DNA of 7,412 bases from an uncultured Caryophanales bacterium (GTDB lineage: Bacteria; Bacillota_I; Bacilli_A; RFN20; CAG-826). Each line of letters begins with the position of its first letter. Positions within the stretch are counted from its first letter, which is position 1. Positions 1 to 5,488 of this stretch are shown here, in pieces. The stretch lies in contig CAMIVH010000044.1 in assembly GCA_946401755.1 (NCBI GenBank), positions 1-7,412 on the forward strand, read 5' to 3'. The notes under the pieces were generated by a model, which ran no database searches, was not told the DNA's origin, and saw nothing but the letters and a program-made list of their open reading frames with translations. Made by a program: the position numbers and the translations under genes.

Positions 1-125
1 TTTCTGGTAACTTATTAGAAATCTTCAAAGATGTCTTAGAAGTTGGTAATGATGTCACTGTTTCACCAAGTGGTGTTTCCGCTGAATCATTATTAATTAA
101 AAAGATTGTTGTTTCCGGAAAGTAA
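1..125 (+). CDS. 3' end of an unrecognised protein-coding gene
   Basis: An open frame enters from the left edge (first full codon at 3) and stops at TAA 123-125, giving the last 40 residues, SGNLLEIFKDVL...IKKIVVSGK. The tail alternates hydrophobic and polar residues in short blocks (VTVSP, LLIKKIVVSG), which fits the closing strands of a beta-sandwich. A hairpin terminator begins 20 bases after the stop, which supports this being a real gene end. The next gene downstream encodes a secreted lipoprotein nuclease, so this could also be an exported protein, but that is inference only. I do not recognise the family from this fragment, and the N-terminus and any catalytic domain lie outside the window. 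Confidence 0.7.
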   Translation, partial: SGNLLEIFKDVLEVGNDVTVSPSGVSAESLLIKKIVVSGK

Positions 126-144
126 GCATTAATCAAAACAAATT

Positions 145-171
145 AGACCGTAGTTAATACGGTCTTTTTTT
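145..171 (+). terminator. Rho-independent terminator of the left-edge gene
   Basis: A perfect 8-bp stem, AGACCGTA (145-152) with TACGGTCT (158-165), encloses the 5-base loop GTTAA and runs directly into a T-tract (165-171). It lies 20 bases after the stop at 125. It ends the left-edge transcript, so the lipoprotein gene at 203 needs its own promoter in the remaining 30 or so bases. Confidence 0.9.
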
Positions 172-187
172 ATTTTGTTTATTCGTA

Positions 188-193
188 TATAAT
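188..193 (+). promoter_or_regulatory. -10 box TATAAT directly before the lipoprotein gene
   Basis: A perfect TATAAT lies at 188-193, only 9 bases before the ATG at 203. No convincing TTGACA-like -35 is visible at 16-18 bp spacing; that region is the terminator's T-tract. Transcription would start about 7 bases after the box, near 199-201, leaving a 5' leader of roughly 0-4 bases. No Shine-Dalgarno sequence lies before the ATG, which agrees with a leaderless or nearly leaderless mRNA. The box is seen; promoter activity is inferred. Confidence 0.6.
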
Positions 194-202
194 GTGCGTG
201 CT

Positions 203-1627
203 ATGAAAAAGAAAATCACATCAATAATCGTTGCAGCCTTTGCTTTAATTTTGTCTGGCTGCACTGGTAATACACAATCATCAAGTATTGCCCCAAGTAC
301 TCCAAGTACAACAAGTGAAGTAAGTAGTAATCCAAGCAGTGATACTTCTACTTCCGCTACAAGTTCTAACACTTCCACATCCACTACTACAAGTTCTTCT
401 ACAGTAATTAGTAGCAGTTCATCTTCCACCACTAGCTCATCATATATACCTAGTGGAGACACTAAATGGAATATCAACATATCCTTAAGAGGTGCAGAAT
501 TTAGAAACGCCTTACAAAAAATTATGGCAGGCAAAAAGACCAAAATAATTTCGTACAGTGAATGTTTAGGTGTCGGCGCTAAAGCAGCAGCATATCCAAA
601 TGCCAATTCATCAACATTCGTGCCTTTCTATCATGATTCTACTTTAATCACCACTACTAGTGATTGTAATAGAGAGCACACTTGGCCAAATTCTAGAGGA
701 AGCGGAGAAAGTGGTCCAGGTGCTGATCCATTTATCATTAGACCAACATTAAAGAGTGAAAATAGTGACCGTTCAAACTATTTCTATGGCACTAGAGGTA
801 AATCTAATAAAGAATGGGATCCAGCATCATGTGGTTTTGAAGCCGCACGTGGTGAATCCGCTAGAGTAATTCTCTACGCTGCCACAATGTACTATAAGAG
901 CCATGGTTTCTCACTCTCTAATAATCCACAAGATGCCACTAGTTTAAAGACAATGGGTACTCTTTCTAACTTATTAGCGTGGAATACTGCTTACGCTCCA
1001 ACACCAATTGAAATCCAAGTTAATAACTATTTAAGCAATAATGGTTATGGTCGTAATCCATTTGTCGATCATCCAGAATATGCTTCTTATATTTGGAATA
1101 ACAATGGTTTAATCGGTGGCGAAATCCCACCTAGTGAAGATGACTTCAAAAATGGTTTAAATATCGAAAGTTCACTTAGCAATTTAGATGGTAAAGAATA
1201 TGTTATTGCTTCTAGTGATTCCACTTCATCTTTCTCCTATTTTGCAATGGATAACGAAGCAAAATCAGATAAGTTATCCTATTACATCAAGCCAATCGCC
1301 TGTTCAGTGAATAGTGATAAAACAAAGCTTATCGCTAATGATGGTGCGACTTTAAAACACTATAAGTTCATTAAACAAAGCGATGGAAGCTACTACATCC
1401 AAAATAAAGAAAATAATAAGTATTTATTCGGTTACATAGAAGGTACTTACTACGATATTGGCTTAGGTAGCACACCTGTTAGCGGTGGCTCCTTATCATG
1501 GAATATCACCGCAAGTAATAAAGGATTCACAATGAAGAACGCTTCTAATGTGTATCTCGAATACTACAATGGTTCATTCTGTGGCTATAAGAATGCTCCA
1601 GGTGTTCCTATTTATCTCTATCATTAA
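203..1627 (+). CDS. Secreted endonuclease I-family lipoprotein nuclease
   Basis: Probable surface-anchored DNA/RNA endonuclease of the Endonuclease_1 (EndoI/BsnI-like, His-Me finger) family, 474 aa, for degrading external nucleic acid. Residues 1-20 form a lipoprotein signal (MKKK, hydrophobic core, lipobox LSGC, lipidated Cys20). Residues 26-80 are an almost pure Ser/Thr stalk. The nuclease domain spans about 88-300: CNREHTWP (155-162, with the catalytic Glu-His pair 158-159), IIRPT...ENSDRSNYFYG (178-196, Asn187 fits the family's metal-ligand Asn), GESARVILYAATMYY (217-231), LLAWN (257-261) and RNPFVDHPEYASYIW (284-298). The family's usual DLHH segment is changed to ADPF. A further domain (about 320-474) carries two similar strands-and-turns units ending in PIYLYH; I know this tail type from other secreted nucleases but not its function. 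ATG at 203 is chosen over an in-frame GTG at 194, which overlaps the -10 box and adds only three residues ahead of the signal peptide. Confidence 0.88.
   Translation: MKKKITSIIVAAFALILSGCTGNTQSSSIAPSTPSTTSEVSSNPSSDTSTSATSSNTSTSTTTSSSTVISSSSSSTTSSSYIPSGDTKWNINISLRGAEFRNALQKIMAGKKTKIISYSECLGVGAKAAAYPNANSSTFVPFYHDSTLITTTSDCNREHTWPNSRGSGESGPGADPFIIRPTLKSENSDRSNYFYGTRGKSNKEWDPASCGFEAARGESARVILYAATMYYKSHGFSLSNNPQDATSLKTMGTLSNLLAWNTAYAPTPIEIQVNNYLSNNGYGRNPFVDHPEYASYIWNNNGLIGGEIPPSEDDFKNGLNIESSLSNLDGKEYVIASSDSTSSFSYFAMDNEAKSDKLSYYIKPIACSVNSDKTKLIANDGATLKHYKFIKQSDGSYYIQNKENNKYLFGYIEGTYYDIGLGSTPVSGGSLSWNITASNKGFTMKNASNVYLEYYNGSFCGYKNAPGVPIYLYH
278..442 (+). repeat. Low-complexity Ser/Thr-coding stalk in the lipoprotein nuclease
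   Basis: Residues 26-80 of the nuclease lipoprotein are overwhelmingly Ser and Thr with a few Pro, Asn and Val, written with mixed AGT, TCA, TCC, TCT, ACT and ACA codons. It is not an exact nucleotide repeat, so composition at the protein level appears to be what is maintained. Such segments commonly act as flexible linkers holding a lipid-anchored enzyme away from the membrane; that role here is inferred. The segment also creates a long spurious open frame on the opposite strand. Confidence 0.8.
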
Positions 1628-1634
1628 TTAAATT

Positions 1635-1662
1635 AAAAGCGCCTCACATGAGACGCTTTTTT
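1635..1662. terminator. Bidirectional terminator between convergent genes
   Basis: AAAAGCG (1635-1641) pairs with CGCTTTT (1654-1660), extended inward by CTC/GAG around the loop ACAT, with one C/A mismatch on the plus strand. On the minus strand that mismatch becomes a T-G wobble, so the hairpin is slightly better there. T-runs flank it in both directions (1657-1662 on plus; the A-run at 1635-1638 on minus). It lies 7 bases after the nuclease stop and 18 bases after the stop of the minus-strand M50-like gene, so it should end both transcripts. Confidence 0.85.
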
Positions 1663-1680
1663 AATGCTTAGTATATTTGC

Positions 1681-2844
1681 TTATTTCTCAGCAACTTGAA
1701 GCTTGTAGCCGTCTAATTCCCAATCTGGATGGGCTTTACAAACTCTATCTAATGCTTCATTGAATAATGTGATTTCAGTTTGTTGTCTATTTTTAGGAGT
1801 GTGTTTGAAAGCGCGATAGACATTATTTAAGGCGATAACGCATTCACTTCTAGATTTATCTAATAAACCAGACATTAATAAGTAAGCGCGAATTGACGCC
1901 ATAGACACATCGTTAGAAATTTCTCTTCTTTCAGAAACTGGTACTTCTTTATCATAGTAAACTTTAGCTTCTTCTAAATCTCTAGTAATTAAGTTGATAT
2001 AAATCTTTTGCGCTCTAGCGCGGACATAGACTTTAGCATCAACGCCATCTTTAGCGGCAATAATCTTATCTAAGATTTCTTCTGCTGCAGCATATTCTTT
2101 CTTATCTAATAAGGCATAAACTTTGTTTAAGTTAAGATCAGCGGTAAAGTTAGTAATTTCATCAAAGATTTTAACTTCAACATCTGTATTGCCTTGTTGG
2201 ATTTCATGTTCCACTCTTAAGAGTTCATTAAAAGCGGCTCTATTTTTTGGGTTAGAAACCATTGTTAAACGATAACCATCAGTCATAGAGTCAATACGGA
2301 AAGGTAAGATGTTATAAACAAGAATTACTAAACCAATCGCACCAACAGTAAGAACGAAGTAGGCAACGTCTTTTAAGACAGCGCTTTCAGCATTCTTAAA
2401 TAAGGAGAAAACCACCATCACCGCGATTGCTTCAATGATAAAGAATAAAGAACCAAATAAGAGATATGGGTATGGATTTGCTTTATCCGCCATATCTTTC
2501 TTAGGAACGATTTTGGTTTCACCAGTTAAACCGTCAAAAGAAGCAAAATGGAACTTTGTTTTACCTTCATCTTTATAGAAGCAGAAACCAAGAATATTAA
2601 CACTTAAAATTTCATATTTACCAACTTTAGCGCCTAACACATGGCCGAGTTCATATAAGGATGAATTAAATATCGCACCTAATATGACCGCACCAGCGAC
2701 ATAAAGAATATACGCAAAACCATTCCAAACACCATTAAGAGAGCTTTCAGCGTTATGTGTTTGTAAAACGGTAATGCCAAAGACGATTGCTAAAGCAATA
2801 ATCACTAAATAAATAATTAATCCTAATACATCTTCTTTTTTCAT
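1681..2844 (-). CDS. M50-like membrane protein, probable pseudo-protease (HExxH changed to YELGH)
   Basis: Integral membrane protein of 387 aa resembling the M50 (site-2 protease) metallopeptidases of Firmicutes. Membrane spans are visible near 7-27, 40-63, 125-149 and 157-181. The segment LYELGHVLGAKVGKYEI (63-79) matches the family motif HELGH...A...G, but the first zinc-binding His is Tyr64; Glu65 and His68 remain. The second motif, NILPFRIDSMTDG (178-190), keeps the Asp189-Gly190 that supplies the third zinc ligand in active members. From about 200 the protein is soluble and mostly helical, with repeat-like helices (235-300) that could be TPR-like protein-binding units. Start ATG 2844 is fixed by AGGAGG at 2858-2853, 8 bases upstream, which overlaps the stop of the alcohol dehydrogenase gene, so the two are probably coupled. 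It is last in the operon. Loss of a zinc ligand suggests a non-proteolytic role, though residual activity cannot be excluded. Confidence 0.75.
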   Translation of the reverse strand: MKKEDVLGLIIYLVIIALAIVFGITVLQTHNAESSLNGVWNGFAYILYVAGAVILGAIFNSSLYELGHVLGAKVGKYEILSVNILGFCFYKDEGKTKFHFASFDGLTGETKIVPKKDMADKANPYPYLLFGSLFFIIEAIAVMVVFSLFKNAESAVLKDVAYFVLTVGAIGLVILVYNILPFRIDSMTDGYRLTMVSNPKNRAAFNELLRVEHEIQQGNTDVEVKIFDEITNFTADLNLNKVYALLDKKEYAAAEEILDKIIAAKDGVDAKVYVRARAQKIYINLITRDLEEAKVYYDKEVPVSERREISNDVSMASIRAYLLMSGLLDKSRSECVIALNNVYRAFKHTPKNRQQTEITLFNEALDRVCKAHPDWELDGYKLQVAEK

Positions 2845-2852
2845 GAAGATTT

Positions 2853-2858
2853 CCTCCT
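2853..2858 (-). promoter_or_regulatory. Shine-Dalgarno AGGAGG overlapping the upstream stop codon
   Basis: A perfect AGGAGG on the minus strand (2858-2853) sits 8 bases before the ATG of the M50-like gene and shares two bases with the TAG stop (2859-2857) of the alcohol dehydrogenase gene. The arrangement favours re-initiation by ribosomes finishing the upstream gene. It also shows that this organism uses classical ribosome sites, in contrast to the genes at 203 and 6929. Confidence 0.85.
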
Positions 2859-4029
2859 ATAGGCAACTTTCAATAATTGTTTGCACCACTTCTTGATCCA
2901 TATTCTTTTTAGGGTGTTCAATTACTCTATTGCCATTATTCGTCACAATGTTAACTATACGCTTAATATCAACATTTTTAATACCTAAATCTTTAAATGT
3001 TCGTGGCATATCTAAAGAATCGAATAATTTTTCGATTTCTTTAATACCCGCTTTAGCGTTTTCCATTTTGTCTTTTTTATGTAAATCAAAGACATTCATC
3101 GCTAATTTATTAAACTTATCAACATCGTAATTAACATAGTATTTAGCCCAGGCTGGGAATAAGACCGCTAAACCAGCAGCGTGTGCTACTTCTGGATAGA
3201 CGCCTGAAACAGCGTGCTCAATTTGGTGAACGAATAGTAACATCTTTTTACCAATACTGGTTAAGCCATTATGTGATAAAGATGACATGAGCATTAAAAC
3301 CGCTCTAGCGTCATAATCAGTTGGATTATCAATAACAACTTTAGCCGCTTTAATAACGGATTTTAATAAAGCTTCAGCAAAACCATCCGCTGGTTCGTTA
3401 TCACTAGATGCGTGAAAATATCTTTCTAAAGTATGCATCATGATATCAACGATGCCATAAGCTGTTTGTACTTTAGAAACACTATAAGTGAGTTTTGGAT
3501 TTTCGATCGCGAAGACTGGTCTAACAATATCGTCGTTAAAGCCCATCTTAATTTGTTTTTCATCATCTTGAATAACACAAGAATTAGATGTTTCACTACC
3601 AGAAGCCGCGATAGTTAATATAACACCTATTGGTAAGGCTTTCTTTGGTTTAGCGATATGTAAATTAAAATCAAATGAATTACCGCTATAGAAGTAACCA
3701 ACTGCAATATTTTTCGCAGTATCAATTACTGAGCCACCACCGATAGCAAGTATTAGATTAGGCGCAAAAATACGAGCTTCTTCAATACCCTTGTGGCATA
3801 AATCAATCGTCGGGTTAGGTCTAACACCTTCTAAGATTTGATATTTAATACCTTCTTTATCAAGGGAGTCAGTAACTCTTGCTAAAAGTCCGTTTCTTTT
3901 AACAGAACCTTGGCCAATAACGATATAGACTCTTTTATATCCACCTTGTAAACAGATTTGTCCAATTAACTCTTCTTTATTGTTACCAAAGTAGATCTTG
4001 GTAGGACTGACAAAATCAAAATCAATCAT
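2857..4029 (-). CDS. Iron-type NAD(P)H-dependent alcohol dehydrogenase (YqhD/butanol dehydrogenase-like)
   Basis: Cytosolic group III alcohol dehydrogenase of 390 aa, full family length, expected to interconvert aldehydes and alcohols using NADPH or NADH; physiologically these usually reduce aldehydes. The N-terminal nucleotide-binding half contains GQGSVKRNG (39-47) and the phosphate-binding GGGSVIDTAK (97-106), followed by the conserved ASGSETSN (142-149). The C-terminal helical half holds the metal site: Asp195 and His199 in VDIMMHTLE, His268 in VHQIEH and His283 in EVAHAAGLAVLFPAW. These line up with the four metal ligands of E. coli YqhD (compared from memory). All are present, so the enzyme looks active. 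ATG 4029 overlaps the TetR gene's stop as ATGA, with GGAGGA at 4045-4040, 10 bases upstream. Position directly after a TetR gene suggests aldehyde- or redox-linked control. The substrate cannot be read from sequence. Confidence 0.92.
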   Translation of the reverse strand: MIDFDFVSPTKIYFGNNKEELIGQICLQGGYKRVYIVIGQGSVKRNGLLARVTDSLDKEGIKYQILEGVRPNPTIDLCHKGIEEARIFAPNLILAIGGGSVIDTAKNIAVGYFYSGNSFDFNLHIAKPKKALPIGVILTIAASGSETSNSCVIQDDEKQIKMGFNDDIVRPVFAIENPKLTYSVSKVQTAYGIVDIMMHTLERYFHASSDNEPADGFAEALLKSVIKAAKVVIDNPTDYDARAVLMLMSSLSHNGLTSIGKKMLLFVHQIEHAVSGVYPEVAHAAGLAVLFPAWAKYYVNYDVDKFNKLAMNVFDLHKKDKMENAKAGIKEIEKLFDSLDMPRTFKDLGIKNVDIKRIVNIVTNNGNRVIEHPKKNMDQEVVQTIIESCL

Positions 4030-4589
4030 GCTTTATTAGTCCTCCATCTATAATCTAGTAAATCTATTATTTCTTTTCTCATATTTTCATCGTTTTCAAA
4101 ACAGAAGCAAGCGAGTAAACCACTTAATGTTTTACTCTTATGTGTTGATAAGTAATAAACAATGCTATTGGAGTAGGCGAACGCTCTAAAGCGAACAATA
4201 TTCTTTTTCTCATTAGCGTTTATTCTTTTACTTTCCGCGATATTATTGATGAACTTAGTGAAGCATTTATAGCAGGTATTATAAATAAATTCGACAAATA
4301 GGTCTTTACCTGCGGAGTTAAGTGTTTCATCAATGAATCTTTCATTCTTTAAGTAGTAATCAAATATTGCGGTAGCCATTTCTTCTGAATGGTTAACGTT
4401 ATCAATACCTGGAATAGTTTCATTAAGGAACACTAAGGCTAGTAAGTCATAAATATCATGGAAATGATAGTAGAATGTTTGTCTATTGACTCTACAACGG
4501 CGTGTTAAAGCAGCCACCGATATTTCTTCCAGTGGCATTTCTGACATCATGTTTTTTAATGCTTCTGCGAAGCGATGTTCAGTTTTCAC
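4026..4589 (-). CDS. TetR/AcrR-family transcriptional regulator
   Basis: DNA-binding regulator of 187 aa, a typical TetR length. The N-terminal helix-turn-helix domain is clear at about 6-52: a helix (FAEALKNMMSEMPLEEISVAAL), then RRCRVNRQTFYYHFHDIYDLL with the family's signature TFYYHF recognition region. The C-terminal ligand/dimer domain (about 60-187) is helical and resembles the class found in regulators related to DhaS of the dihydroxyacetone kinase locus; this is a weak likeness and the ligand is unknown. The start is GTG 4589, needed to keep the first helix; it overlaps the psuG stop as GTGA. A weak AGAGG lies 13 bases upstream (4607-4603), so translation probably depends on coupling to psuG. 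Its place inside the operon suggests autoregulation, most likely at the only recognised promoter, upstream of 6929. Confidence 0.9.
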   Translation of the reverse strand: MKTEHRFAEALKNMMSEMPLEEISVAALTRRCRVNRQTFYYHFHDIYDLLALVFLNETIPGIDNVNHSEEMATAIFDYYLKNERFIDETLNSAGKDLFVEFIYNTCYKCFTKFINNIAESKRINANEKKNIVRFRAFAYSNSIVYYLSTHKSKTLSGLLACFCFENDENMRKEIIDLLDYRWRTNKA

Positions 4590-5488
4590 TTTAATTTACA
4601 AACCTCTTTAGCTATCTCTGCACCAACTGCGGCATTATTTAAAACTAATTGAATATTTGATTCTAAAGAATCACCACCAGTTAGTTCCACAATTGTTTTA
4701 AGTAAGAATGGTGTTGTTTCTTTGCCTTTGATGCCTTGTTCATCCGCCATCTTTAACGCTTTTTCAATAGCGTTATTTATTATATTATCATCCATTGCGT
4801 ATTTTTCTGGAATAGGATTTGTAATAAGGATACCACCTTGCAAAGCGTTTTTACGCTTTTCTAAGATAATCTTGGCGGCTTCTTGATAATCTTGAATTTC
4901 ATAATCCACTTTTAAACCAGAGCGTCTGGTATAGAAGGCTGGTAACTCTTTAGTTTGGAAGCCTAAAACTGGGACACCCATTGTTTCTAAATATTCTAAA
5001 GTTAATGGTAAATCTAAGATAGCTTTAGCACCCGCGCAAACAACAGTGACGTTAGTCTTTGCTAATTCTTGTAAATCAGCGGAGATATCCATGGTTTCTT
5101 GTGCGCCTCTATGAACACCACCAATGCCACCAGTAACAAATACTTCAATACCTGCTTGAGCGGCAATAATCATTGTGGACGCCACTGTAGTGGCAGCCCA
5201 TAATTTCTTAGCATAAATAACTGGCAAATCTCTTCTCGAGGCTTTAGCAATACCTTTGGTTTTACCAAATAATTCAATTTCATCTGGTGTCATACCAACA
5301 ATAGGTTCACCATCGATAATACCGATAGTGGCAGGCACTACACCACGATCTCTAAGAACTTTTTCCACTCTTAAAGCTGTTTCCACATTCTTTGGATATG
5401 GCATACCATGGCTGATAATTGTACTTTCTAAAGCTACGACTGGCTTATTATTTTTTAATGCTTCTAATACTTCTGGATTAATTTTCAT
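4586..5488 (-). CDS. psuG: Pseudouridine-5'-phosphate glycosidase
   Basis: Cytosolic enzyme that reversibly splits the C-C glycosidic bond of pseudouridine 5'-phosphate into uracil and ribose 5-phosphate, for recycling modified nucleosides from RNA turnover. The 300-aa length matches the family (IndA-like, PF04227). Landmarks: VALESTIISHGMPYP (18-32, Glu21), GIAKASRRDLP (79-89, Lys82), VTGGIGGVHRGAQETMDISADL (118-139, Asp138), VCAGAKAILDLP (150-161, Lys155 fitting the Schiff-base lysine) and LESNIQLVLNNAAVGAEIA (275-293, Asn278). The spacing matches E. coli PsuG residues E31, K93, D149, K166 and N289 from memory, so the active site looks intact. ATG 5488 is chosen because AAGGGAG lies 6 bases upstream and the homologous region starts there; an in-frame TTG at 5506 would overlie that site. 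The gene overlaps the upstream gene by 11 bases. No pseudouridine kinase (PsuK) or transporter gene is present in the window. Confidence 0.95.
   Translation of the reverse strand: MKINPEVLEALKNNKPVVALESTIISHGMPYPKNVETALRVEKVLRDRGVVPATIGIIDGEPIVGMTPDEIELFGKTKGIAKASRRDLPVIYAKKLWAATTVASTMIIAAQAGIEVFVTGGIGGVHRGAQETMDISADLQELAKTNVTVVCAGAKAILDLPLTLEYLETMGVPVLGFQTKELPAFYTRRSGLKVDYEIQDYQEAAKIILEKRKNALQGGILITNPIPEKYAMDDNIINNAIEKALKMADEQGIKGKETTPFLLKTIVELTGGDSLESNIQLVLNNAAVGAEIAKEVCKLK

Noticed and set aside
194..202. In-frame GTG at 194 as start of the lipoprotein gene
   Set aside because: It directly abuts the TATAAT box, has no ribosome site and would place MRA ahead of a normal MKKK signal peptide.
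154..606. Open frame on the minus strand opposite the nuclease lipoprotein, rich in Val, Glu and Leu
   Set aside because: It is the antisense of the Ser/Thr stalk codons and overlaps the upstream terminator; no family resemblance, and the plus-strand gene is well supported.
2930..3130. Short plus-strand open frame inside the alcohol dehydrogenase gene
   Set aside because: Antisense shadow of a well-conserved gene; no ribosome site or recognisable protein.
3433..3618. Short plus-strand open frame inside the alcohol dehydrogenase gene
   Set aside because: Antisense shadow across the metal-ligand region; no independent evidence.
4026..4028. TGA read as tryptophan (mycoplasma-type code)
   Set aside because: TGA ends the TetR gene and psuG exactly at 4-base start/stop overlaps, and all visible tryptophans are TGG.
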